Shown piece by piece: positions 1 to 5,074 of a DNA stretch of 5,074 bases (positions within the stretch are counted from its first letter, which is position 1; each line of letters begins with the position of its first letter). Location of the stretch: assembly GCA_003150175.1 (NCBI GenBank), contig QAKZ01000068.1, positions 1 through 5,074 on the forward strand. Reading direction: 5' to 3'. The notes under the pieces are model-generated. The model made no database searches and was not told the origin of the DNA. It worked only from the letters and a program-made list of their open reading frames with translations. A program made the translations under genes and the position numbers. Source of the stretch: Coriobacteriia bacterium (GTDB lineage: Bacteria; Actinomycetota; Coriobacteriia; Coriobacteriales; Atopobiaceae).

Positions 1-335
1 CTGGGCAGCGAGTAGTTGATGCCGTCGTGGCCCTGGGCCTCGCCGTCGCACATATCGGTGCAGAAGTAACGGGCGCCGTGGCCGCCGGCCTCGGCGACGC
101 CCTTGCGAACCTCCTCGACGAGCTCAAAGAGGCCGGCGGAGCCGGGGTGCGAGTCACCGAAGGTGGACTCGATGATCACCTGGGGCTTGTCCAGGTCGGG
201 CACGGTCCAGCCGGAGCCGAGGCGCAGCGGGTCCATCTCGGGGCTGATCTTGCGGAACTTGCCGGAGCGGGGCTGCAGCTTGGCGGCGAGGTCGGCGGCT
301 TCTTTCTTCACGTCGGAAGCGGTCTGGTCGTTCAT
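1..335 (-). CDS. IlvD/Edd-family dehydratase, sugar-acid type (3' part missing)
   Basis: The first 111 codons are present and the gene runs off the left edge. The family uses an Fe-S cluster to dehydrate hydroxy acids: dihydroxy-acids in branched-chain amino acid synthesis, or aldonates such as gluconate and xylonate to 2-keto-3-deoxy acids. Seen: a block at residues 53-63 (IIESTFGDSHP) and the family block at 94-110 (DMCDGEAQGHDGINYSL), which aligns with the DGI-x-MGH-x-GM-x-YSL block of IlvD. The usual first cluster motif (CN-x-H) is absent; a Cys is present at 96 instead, as I recall for E. coli YjhG/YagF (SDPCDG). The start is set by AAGGAG at 342-347 with a 6-base spacer. It lies 95 bp downstream of a GntP-type permease on the same strand, so a catabolic sugar-acid role is inferred rather than amino acid synthesis. 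Family assignment is firm; the substrate is not known. Confidence 0.85.
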   Translation of the reverse strand, partial: MNDQTASDVKKEAADLAAKLQPRSGKFRKISPEMDPLRLGSGWTVPDLDKPQVIIESTFGDSHPGSAGLFELVEEVRKGVAEAGGHGARYFCTDMCDGEAQGHDGINYSLP

Positions 336-387
336 TATCTTCTCCTTCTTTATCGGATGGATAAGCACATTGAGGTGGTGCGGGGGT

Positions 388-406
388 GCGCCTGCGCGGC
401 AGGCGC
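388..406 (-). other. Perfect 8-bp stem-loop between permease and dehydratase
   Basis: GCGCCTGC and GCAGGCGC pair perfectly around a 3-base loop. On the minus strand the hairpin falls 24 bases after the permease stop codon and 52 bases before the dehydratase start. No T-run follows it on either strand, so it does not look like an ordinary intrinsic terminator. A role in mRNA end protection or in setting different expression of the two genes is inference. Confidence 0.5.
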
Positions 407-430
407 GGGGAGGTCACGAGGCCTGTGGGG

Positions 431-1792
431 TTAGGCGAACATCGAGATGACGAGCGCGCAGACGAGGCCGACGATACCGATGAGGGTCTCCATGACGGTC
501 CAGGAGGAAAGCGTGGTCTTCTCGTCGATCTCGAGGAACGAGGAGCACATCCAGAACCCGGCGTCGTTCACGTGCGAGAGCGCGGTGGCGCCGCCGCAGA
601 TGGCGATGCAGATGGCGGCGCGCATGAGCACGGAGGAGGCGGCGACGGCGGGCATGGCGGCCATGATGCCGGAGGCCATGGTCATGGCAACGATCGAGCT
701 GCCCACGGAGGCGCGGACGAGCACAGCGATGAGGAAGCCGACAACGACCAGGGGAAGCGGGCTACTCTCGAGCACGGGGCCGATGACCTGGCCGAGGCCG
801 CAGTCCTGGAGCATCCAGCGGATGACGCCGCCGCACGCGATGACGAGCAGGATCATGCCGACGGGCTTGAGGGAGCGGTCGAGAAGCGCCTTGAGCTCGG
901 CACCGGTGTAGCCGCGGCGCGTGCCGAGCAGGTACATGGCGACGAGGGTCGCCAGGGTGAGGGCCACGAAGGGCTTGCCGATGAACGAGAGCACGTCGGC
1001 GACCTGCTTCGGGATGGGGATGTAGGAGGAAAGCGTGCCGAGCAGGATGAGGCACAGCGGGGTGAGGACGATGGCGAGGACCATGCCGAAGGACGGGGCC
1101 TCCTTCTGGTCGCCCTCCTCCTCGGCGGCGGCCACATGCTCGGGGACCTCGACGAAGAAGCGCCCGCCGACGTTGCGGCCCCAGGCGACGCCCGCGACGG
1201 CCATCGCGATGAAGGCGGTCGGAACGCCGACGAGGATCAGCGTGCCGAGGTCGACGCCGAGCGTGCCGGCGACGAGGACGGAGCCGGCTGAGGGCGGCAC
1301 GAACGCGTAGCCCGCGGCGAGGCCGGCCAGAAGCGCGATGCCGTAGTAGAGCGTGGACTTCTTGGTCTGGGAGGCGACGCTGAAGGCGAGCGGGATCAGG
1401 ACGACGACGCCGGCCTCGAAAAACACGGTGGTGCCGATGACGAGGCCCGTGATGCCGAGCGCCCAGCTCGAGTGGCCCTGGCCGAACTTGTCGATGAAGG
1501 TCTGGGCGATCTTCTTTGCGCCGCCGCTCTCCTCGAGGATCTGGCCGAACATCGAGCCCAGGCCGATGAGCAGCGCGATGTTCTGGAGCGTCATGCCGAC
1601 GCCCTTGGTGACCGTGCTCGCCACGAGGTCAAGCGGCATGCCGGCGCCGATGCCGATGAAGATCGCGGAGACCATCATCGAAAGCACCGGGTGGAGCTTG
1701 AACTTGATGATCAGGGCGAGCAGCAGGACGATGCCGATGATCGCCGAGACGACGAGCCGCGTTGGGTCCGCCATGAAGGTTGGGTCTGCCAT
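431..1792 (-). CDS. GntP-family sugar-acid (gluconate-type) permease
   Basis: The 453-residue integral membrane protein matches the usual 440-450 residues of the gluconate:H+ symporter (GntP) family, which imports gluconate, related aldonates or glycerate across the cytoplasmic membrane. Hydrophobic segments run through the whole length, broken by a charged cytoplasm-like loop at about 216-232 (VPEHVAAAEEEGDQKEA). Family hallmarks are GLGSMFGQILEESGGA (77-92), TTVFFEAGVVVLIPLAF (121-137) and the signature SHVNDAGFW (406-414) near the C-terminus. GGAGAGG (1795-1801) supports Met1 at 1792. The N-terminus reads MADPTF-MADPTR, a small duplication; Met7 (1774) has no ribosome site. It is probably cotranscribed with the dehydratase downstream and is divergent from a GntR-type regulator, which fits a substrate-induced uptake and catabolism unit. 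The transported acid cannot be told from sequence. Confidence 0.95.
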   Translation of the reverse strand: MADPTFMADPTRLVVSAIIGIVLLLALIIKFKLHPVLSMMVSAIFIGIGAGMPLDLVASTVTKGVGMTLQNIALLIGLGSMFGQILEESGGAKKIAQTFIDKFGQGHSSWALGITGLVIGTTVFFEAGVVVLIPLAFSVASQTKKSTLYYGIALLAGLAAGYAFVPPSAGSVLVAGTLGVDLGTLILVGVPTAFIAMAVAGVAWGRNVGGRFFVEVPEHVAAAEEEGDQKEAPSFGMVLAIVLTPLCLILLGTLSSYIPIPKQVADVLSFIGKPFVALTLATLVAMYLLGTRRGYTGAELKALLDRSLKPVGMILLVIACGGVIRWMLQDCGLGQVIGPVLESSPLPLVVVGFLIAVLVRASVGSSIVAMTMASGIMAAMPAVAASSVLMRAAICIAICGGATALSHVNDAGFWMCSSFLEIDEKTTLSSWTVMETLIGIVGLVCALVISMFA

Positions 1793-1802
1793 ATCCTCTC
1801 CA

Positions 1803-1995
1803 ATTCATCAGACCTTTTCTATCTCGATGAAGACCATAAGGGTTTTGCAATTCGTCTGATGTTTGAATCTTAAAAAACAGCTGATTTTGTCTGACGTATT
1901 TTGCAGACGGCAGTTTTTGTTCCGTGAACGGTAATTATTGTCCGGAGTAGACACAAATCAATCAAATACGATGCCGTACAATACCTCTGATGAAT
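1803..1995. promoter_or_regulatory. Array of four TCTGA(T/C)G elements, candidate GntR operators
   Basis: Copies are CATCAGA at 1806-1812 (minus orientation), TCTGATG at 1855-1861, TCTGACG at 1890-1896 and TCTGATG at 1986-1992. The outer two extend to an exact 10-bp inverted repeat, ATTCATCAGA (1803-1812) and TCTGATGAAT (1986-1995). The third lies within GTCTGAC (1889-1895), a palindrome around one central base that fits the GT-N3-AC core typical of FadR-subfamily operators. The outermost copy on the left is 10 bases from the permease start and the right one 21 bases from the regulator start, positions suited to repression and autoregulation. Binding itself is inferred. Confidence 0.5.
1977..1982 (+). 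promoter_or_regulatory. Putative -10 box of the GntR regulator gene
   Basis: TACAAT matches five of six bases of the consensus -10 box. Transcription would start near 1989, leaving a leader of about 28 bases before the ATG at 2017 and overlapping the rightmost TCTGATG element. There is no good -35 at normal distance; TAGACA (1948-1953) is close to consensus but 23 bases away. This suggests an activator-dependent or weak promoter, or a miscall. Confidence 0.35.
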
Positions 1996-2016
1996 CTCGT
2001 AGGAATAGAGGTTTCC

Positions 2017-2703
2017 ATGGCACAGACCGAGCCCGGCCTCCCCGAGAGGCTCTCGGCAAAGATCATCCAGCTCATCCTCGACGAGGGCCTCGGGCAGGGC
2101 GACCGCCTACCCAACGAGGCGGTGCTCGTCGAGCGCCTCGGCGCCGGCCGCAGCTCGGTCCGCGAGGCCATGAAGCTCCTGCAGTCCCGCAACATCGTGC
2201 GCATCAAGCAGGGCTCGGGCACCTATGTCGCCTCGAACCCCGGCGTCGCGGACGACCCGCTCGGCTTCACCTTCATCGAGGACAAGCGGCGCCTGGCAAG
2301 CGACCTGCTCGAGGTCCGCTTCATGATCGAGCCCGAGATGGCCAGGATGGCGGCCAAGCACGCGACGGACGCCCAGGTGGCCCGGATCGTCGAGCTCTGC
2401 GACGAGTCGGAGCGCCTGGCCGAGGCGGGCGCGGACTACGCCGACGCGGACACGGCCTTCCATAACGCCATCGCAGAGAGCTGCGGCAACCTTGTGATGC
2501 CGCGCCTCATGGCGGTCCTCAAGTCCTCCGTGCCCCTCTTCATCGACGTGACGGGAAAGAAGCTCGTGGCGGAGACCATCCGCACGCACCGCGGCGTCGC
2601 CGACGCCATCGCGGCGCACGACGGCACCGCCGCCCACGACGCGATGTTCCTGCACCTCGTGTACAACCGCAACGTCATAAATCACGAGACGGCGCAGGCC
2701 TAA
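2017..2703 (+). CDS. GntR family regulator, FadR subfamily (FCD domain)
   Basis: The 228-residue transcription factor is of normal length for the subfamily. Residues 8-75 form the winged helix-turn-helix, with the GntR pattern GDRLPNEAVLVERLGAGRSSVREAMKLL (28-55) and the wing IKQGSGTYV (63-71). Residues about 90-222 form the all-helical FCD domain; D145 and H149 (DTAFH), H191 (THRGV) and H213 (FLHL) fit the Asp-His-His-His metal site that in this family helps bind carboxylate ligands. The start at 2017 is preferred because AGAGG (2007-2011) lies five bases before it; an upstream in-frame ATG at 1990 lacks a ribosome site and sits inside a TCTGATG element. Divergence from the permease suggests it controls that operon and itself, with a sugar acid or keto-deoxy acid as effector. 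The ligand is not determinable here. Confidence 0.93.
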   Translation: MAQTEPGLPERLSAKIIQLILDEGLGQGDRLPNEAVLVERLGAGRSSVREAMKLLQSRNIVRIKQGSGTYVASNPGVADDPLGFTFIEDKRRLASDLLEVRFMIEPEMARMAAKHATDAQVARIVELCDESERLAEAGADYADADTAFHNAIAESCGNLVMPRLMAVLKSSVPLFIDVTGKKLVAETIRTHRGVADAIAAHDGTAAHDAMFLHLVYNRNVINHETAQA

Positions 2704-2706
2704 GCC

Positions 2707-3597
2707 CTACCCCAGCACCTCGCAGCCGCGCAAGCGGAACTGCTCGATCATCTCGCCGGTCATGCTCACGCAGTCGCGCGTGCGCTCCAGGGGGATCTCG
2801 TCGCGCGTGAACCAGCGCGCCTCCTTGAGCTCCTCGTGGTCGACGCGGATCTCGTCGGAGCCGTCGACCTCGGCCCAGAACCCGACGAGCAGCGTGTCCG
2901 AGAAGCTCCACGGCTGGCTCTTGTAGAACCGCAGGTTCTTGACGCGCAGGCCGACCTCCTCCATGACCTCGCGGTGGACGGTGTTCTCGAGCGGCTCGCC
3001 GATCTCGGTGAAGCCGGCCACGAGCGCCCACAACGCGGTGGTGCGGCCGTTGTAGCGTGTGAGCACGATGCGCTCGCGCCCCTCCGAGCAGTCCACGATG
3101 CCGCAGATGATGCCCGGGCAGATCTTCGGGTAGGTGATCTTGGCGCACTCGGGGCAGACCACCTCGCGGCTGCGGGGCCCGAGCTCGGTCGGGTGTCCGC
3201 AGCGGGAGCAGAAGCGGTTGTCGCGGTACCAGCGGTCGAGCTGGCTGCCCGTGACGGCGGCGAAGAGAAGCTCTGCCGGCTCGGCGTAGCGAAGCCAGTT
3301 GATCGCCTCGTACGTGAAGCCCTCGGGCACGGCGACGGCGTCGTCGAGCGCGATCCAGAAGCGCGCCTCGTCGATGGCGAAGGCGTACACGAGCCGTTCG
3401 GGCGCGCCGGGCAGCTCGCCCAGGTGCGGCAGGTCGAACTCGTCGCCCGCGGCCCACGCGTCCGCGCCGCGCCCGCCGTGCGCCGTCGCGCGCACGAGGC
3501 AGCCCCGATCGCGGTAATGCAGCACATAGTCGCCCGCCGCGGGCTCGCAGACGACGTACTCGTTGTGGTAGACGTGCTCGCCGATCTCTTGGATCAT
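2707..3597 (-). CDS. nudC: NAD+ diphosphatase / NAD-RNA decapping Nudix hydrolase (NudC type)
   Basis: The 296-residue cytoplasmic enzyme has the full NudC layout. An N-terminal domain (about 1-125) is followed by a zinc ribbon with C130-x2-C133 and C148-x2-C151. The Nudix catalytic domain has a perfect box: G195, E201, R209, E210, E213, E214, G216. After it comes SQPW (227-230), the motif that marks the NADH pyrophosphatase branch. The family hydrolyses NAD(H) to NMN(H) and AMP with Mg2+ or Mn2+, and E. coli NudC removes NAD caps from RNA. The ATG at 3597 has only a distant purine site (GGAAGGG, 3610-3616, 12-base spacer), and no better in-frame start is seen before an upstream stop. Its stop codon is three bases from that of the convergent regulator, and it follows the exporter gene by 88 bp on the same strand. 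Confidence 0.95.
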   Translation of the reverse strand: MIQEIGEHVYHNEYVVCEPAAGDYVLHYRDRGCLVRATAHGGRGADAWAAGDEFDLPHLGELPGAPERLVYAFAIDEARFWIALDDAVAVPEGFTYEAINWLRYAEPAELLFAAVTGSQLDRWYRDNRFCSRCGHPTELGPRSREVVCPECAKITYPKICPGIICGIVDCSEGRERIVLTRYNGRTTALWALVAGFTEIGEPLENTVHREVMEEVGLRVKNLRFYKSQPWSFSDTLLVGFWAEVDGSDEIRVDHEELKEARWFTRDEIPLERTRDCVSMTGEMIEQFRLRGCEVLG

Positions 3598-3648
3598 CGC
3601 TTGCCAAGTCCCTTCCGAAGCCTCGACCCCTAGGGCCTACATAAGTAA

Positions 3649-3670
3649 GCCCCGCGCCGATGCGCAGGGC
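3649..3670 (-). terminator. Possible terminator after the EamA exporter
   Basis: On the minus strand GCCCTGCGC pairs with GCGCGGGGC (nine pairs, one G-T) around an ATCG loop, beginning 15 bases after the exporter stop codon. The following bases TTACTTATGT are only moderately T-rich, so termination may be partial and NudC could be reached by read-through. A CCCTAGGG palindrome lies further along at 3628-3635. No strong separate NudC promoter is visible in this gap. Confidence 0.5.
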
Positions 3671-3685
3671 CAGTTTGAACCTTTG

Positions 3686-4639
3686 TTAAGCTTCCTCGCC
3701 GCCCGCCTCGCGGATAGCGTCGCCGCCGAGCCGCGCGCGAACCCACATGAGCGCCGGCACGCCGGCCTCGCTCACCACGACGGCGGCGAAGATCGACGCG
3801 AAGCCGCAGGCGAGCCGGGGCGTCACGACCTCCCCGTAGAACAGCACGCTCGCGATGACGGCAAAGACGCTCTCGAGCGAGAGCAGGAGCGACGCCGGCG
3901 CGGGCGGGACGTGCGCCTGGCCGAGGTTTTGCACGACCATGCACACCGCCGACGAAAGGATGACCAGGTAGAACAAGGCGCCCCAGATGCCGGGGTCGGC
4001 AAAGACGCCGAAGTCGATGACCCCCTCAAGCACGAGGGCGGCCGCGAGCGACACCACGGCGCTCATGGCGAGCTGCGTCACCGTCATGGTCATGACCTCA
4101 TGCCCGGAGGCCGAGAAGCGCGCGACCGCCACGATGTGCAGCGCGTAGAGCACGGCCGAGACCAGGGTGAGCATGTCTCCCCAGCTGAGGCCCACCGAGA
4201 AGTCGTCGCCGAGCGAGAGCAGCCCGACGCCCAGGATGCCGAGCGCCGCGGCGACGATGCTCGTGGCGCCGGGACGCCGGCGGGCGACCGCCCAGTTGAC
4301 GAAGGGCACCATCACGCAGTAGGTCGCGGTCAAAAAAGCGTTGCGCCCGGGCGTGGTGTCGGTGAGGCCGATGTTCTGCACGACGAAGGCGGTGCCGGAC
4401 AAGATTCCCAGCACGGCGCCGCAGCGCAGGGTCGAGGCGTCGAGGTGCGGCCGCACGCGCTTCCAGAACAGCGCGCCGACGATCAAGGCCGAGAAGAAGA
4501 ACCTCACGAGCATGAGCCAGCACGGGGGCACGACGTCGAGCGCACCCTTGATGACGACGAACGAGCCGCCCCAGATGGCGGCGGCTCCGGCCAGCGCGAT
4601 TTTCCACACTCCTGTGGGTATGTCTTTCTCTGTAATCAT
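3686..4639 (-). CDS. EamA/DMT-family transporter (10-TM exporter)
   Basis: The 317-residue membrane protein has two EamA repeats, about 12-144 and 152-291, giving ten predicted membrane helices. The internal duplication is visible: VVQNIG (86-91) followed by TTPGRNAFLTA in the first half, and VVQNLG (235-240) followed by PPAPASLLLSLESVFAVIAS in the second. AAIWGGSF (20-27) and the ESVFAVIASVLFYGE block (256-270) are typical of the family, which exports amino acids or other metabolites by a drug/metabolite transporter mechanism. A short charged C-terminal tail (about 301-317) is cytoplasm-like. The ATG at 4639 has no Shine-Dalgarno sequence; a perfect TATAAT ends seven bases upstream, so a leaderless message is likely. 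An internal GTG at codon 11 follows AGGAG too closely to be a good alternative. The substrate is unknown and neighbours give no clue. Confidence 0.93.
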   Translation of the reverse strand: MITEKDIPTGVWKIALAGAAAIWGGSFVVIKGALDVVPPCWLMLVRFFFSALIVGALFWKRVRPHLDASTLRCGAVLGILSGTAFVVQNIGLTDTTPGRNAFLTATYCVMVPFVNWAVARRRPGATSIVAAALGILGVGLLSLGDDFSVGLSWGDMLTLVSAVLYALHIVAVARFSASGHEVMTMTVTQLAMSAVVSLAAALVLEGVIDFGVFADPGIWGALFYLVILSSAVCMVVQNLGQAHVPPAPASLLLSLESVFAVIASVLFYGEVVTPRLACGFASIFAAVVVSEAGVPALMWVRARLGGDAIREAGGEEA

Positions 4640-4646
4640 GGGGGCG

Positions 4647-4652
4647 ATTATA
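4647..4652 (-). promoter_or_regulatory. Perfect -10 box (TATAAT) of the exporter gene
   Basis: Read on the minus strand the hexamer is TATAAT, followed by seven bases (CGCCCCC) and then the ATG of the exporter. With normal spacing, transcription starts at or within a base or two of the A of the ATG. No convincing -35 is found 16-18 bases upstream; the area holds AAAAC and repeated TGCCG instead. Confidence 0.65.
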
Positions 4653-4711
4653 CGGCAGGCGGCAAGTTTTTGGCCGCGAGCGTCGCATGCGAGCGAAAAC
4701 TGCCGTAAACT
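4651..4711. promoter_or_regulatory. Mirrored promoter-like elements and palindrome, divergent region
   Basis: TACGGCAG (4651-4658) and CTGCCGTA (4700-4707) form an 8-bp inverted repeat. Inside it GGCA-A-GTTTT (4661-4670) is mirrored by AAAAC-TGCC (4696-4704). A perfect 10-bp palindrome TCGCATGCGA lies at 4683-4692, flanked by direct repeats GCGAGCG (4676-4682, 4689-4695). On the minus strand CTGCCG leads directly into TATAAT; on the plus strand it leads into TAAACT (4706-4711), which could be the -10 box of the Fe-S scaffold gene. Shared control of both genes is inferred. Confidence 0.4.
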
Positions 4712-4732
4712 ACTCGGAGGATTGGTCGCATT

Positions 4733-4802
4733 GCGGCCATGCCGCTAGCTCTGACCGGCCTGAGGGGGTCGGTAGGTTCGCGCGGGCGCATGGGCCCGCG
4801 CG
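4733..4802 (+). other. Three-hairpin leader upstream of Fe-S scaffold gene
   Basis: Three hairpins can form in a row on the plus strand: GCGGC-CAT-GCCGC (4733-4745); CTGACC (4751-4756) with GGTCGG (4767-4772) and a 10-base loop, one G-T pair; and CGCGCGGGC (4779-4787) with GCCCGCGCG (4794-4802), nine perfect pairs around GCATGG. The last ends ten bases before the ribosome site GGAGAGGAG (4812-4820). No T-run follows, so it is not a usual intrinsic terminator. It matches no riboswitch class that I recognise; it could be a cis-regulatory leader or simply GC-rich structure. Confidence 0.4.
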
Positions 4803-4826
4803 GGATTATACGGAGAGGAGCATTAC

Positions 4827-5074
4827 ATGCAGTATTCCGCTGAAGTCGAGAATATGTGCCCTGTTACCAAGGGCGCGTATCACGGCCCCGCACCCATCCC
4901 CGAGGAGGGCAAGTGGGTCCAGGCCAAGGAGATCTCCGACATCTCCGGCCTCACGCACGGTGTGGGCTGGTGCGCCCCGCAGCAGGGTGCCTGCAAGCTT
5001 ACGCTTAACGTCAAGGAGGGCGTCATCGAGGAGGCCCTCGTCGAGACCATCGGCTGCTCGGGCATGACCCACTC
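4827..5074 (+). CDS. NifU/IscU-like iron-sulfur cluster assembly scaffold protein (5' part)
   Basis: Eighty-two codons are present and the gene runs off the right edge. The protein begins MQYSAEVENMCPVTKGAYHG and has cysteines at 11, 49, 56 and 77. The segment VKEGVIEEALVETIGCSGMT (62-81) resembles the NifU N-terminal fold, in which a beta strand leads to a Gly-Cys that helps build the cluster on the scaffold. The expected role is assembling Fe-S clusters in the cytoplasm. I recall near-identical proteins annotated as Fe-S assembly scaffolds in Coriobacteriia, next to a GGGtGRT-family gene, which would predict the next gene downstream; that is memory, not evidence in this window. The start is firm: GGAGAGGAG (4812-4820) with a 6-base spacer. 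An Fe-S dehydratase gene is also in the window but is not obviously linked to it. Confidence 0.75.
   Translation, partial: MQYSAEVENMCPVTKGAYHGPAPIPEEGKWVQAKEISDISGLTHGVGWCAPQQGACKLTLNVKEGVIEEALVETIGCSGMTH

Larger units (their letters stand above)
1793..2016. promoter_or_regulatory. Divergent promoter region between permease and GntR regulator
   Basis: This 224-bp gap is clearly AT-richer than the flanking genes and must hold the promoters for both directions. It has short A and T runs (1872-1877, 1914-1918), four TCTGA(T/C)G elements, an inverted repeat CCGT-GA-ACGG (1922-1931) and a GTCTG/CAGAC inverted pair (1889-1893, 1904-1908). I could not pick a convincing -35/-10 pair for the permease direction. 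No ORF or RNA gene is evident within it. Confidence 0.7.

Noticed and set aside
386..1291. Long plus-strand open frame opposite the permease
   Set aside because: Its translation is very rich in D, E, G and A, typical of the antisense of a GC-rich gene; no ribosome site or recognisable domain, while the opposite strand is a clear GntP permease.
1990..2016. Upstream ATG giving the regulator nine extra residues
   Set aside because: No ribosome site, it overlaps a TCTGATG element and lies at the predicted transcription start; the ATG at 2017 has AGAGG at good spacing.
2675..3607. 310-codon minus-strand open frame overlapping NudC in another frame
   Set aside because: The product is almost wholly R, A, G and P, a frame-shifted shadow; the NudC frame has every catalytic motif.
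3683..4708. 341-codon plus-strand open frame opposite the exporter
   Set aside because: Low-complexity H/E/D/R/G-rich composition with no motif; the minus strand carries a well-formed EamA transporter.
4779..4802. Strong hairpin as an intrinsic terminator
   Set aside because: No T-run follows on either strand, and on the plus strand it directly precedes the ribosome site of a gene.
4804..4813. GATTATACGG, an exact repeat of 4646-4655, as a promoter for the Fe-S scaffold gene
   Set aside because: A start site about seven bases downstream would fall in or after the ribosome site at 4812-4820, so it cannot serve the well-formed Shine-Dalgarno; the 10-bp repeat may be chance.
4739..4843. 34-codon leader peptide before the Fe-S scaffold gene
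   Set aside because: The nearest purine site GGAGG (4716-4720) is 18 bases from its ATG, the peptide has no codon run suggesting attenuation, and the ATG lies in a hairpin.
1..5074. A new defence, mobile or other novel multi-gene system
   Set aside because: All complete genes belong to well-known transport, regulatory or Nudix families, and no integrase, transposase, repeat array or defence domain is visible.

Overview
The window is high-GC, tightly packed bacterial DNA with AT-richer gaps between divergent genes. GC-rich codon use, the Actinobacteria-like gene style and a terminal Fe-S scaffold protein of a type I associate with Coriobacteriia (Collinsella/Olsenella/Atopobiaceae) suggest an anaerobic gut or oral actinobacterium. 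That placement rests on remembered protein resemblance, not on a search.

Left part (1-2703): a sugar-acid catabolic cassette. On the minus strand a GntP-family permease (431-1792) is followed by an IlvD/Edd-family dehydratase (1-335, cut by the window edge). Divergent from them is a FadR-type GntR regulator with an FCD ligand domain (2017-2703). The 224-bp gap between permease and regulator is AT-rich and carries four copies of a TCTGA(T/C)G element, two of them in a 10-bp inverted repeat close to the two start codons. The likely logic is uptake of an aldonate-type acid, dehydration to a 2-keto-3-deoxy acid, and control by the regulator sensing a pathway acid. The dehydratase fragment resembles the E. 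coli YjhG/YagF type more than biosynthetic IlvD, and E. coli yjhG also sits beside a GntP-type permease.

Middle (2707-4639): two minus-strand housekeeping or transport genes, a complete NudC-type Nudix hydrolase (2707-3597), convergent with the regulator across a 3-bp gap, and an EamA/DMT-family exporter (3686-4639). A hairpin between them is a possible terminator for the exporter transcript. The exporter has a perfect TATAAT seven bases before its ATG and no Shine-Dalgarno sequence, so it is probably translated from a leaderless mRNA.

Right edge (4640-5074): a 187-bp divergent region with mirrored promoter-like elements, a 10-bp palindrome and a leader able to form three consecutive hairpins, then the first 82 codons of a NifU/IscU-like Fe-S scaffold protein. 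I see no CRISPR array, tRNA, rRNA, insertion sequence or phage gene. The genes are of known families; what is unusual lies mainly in the intergenic regulatory DNA.
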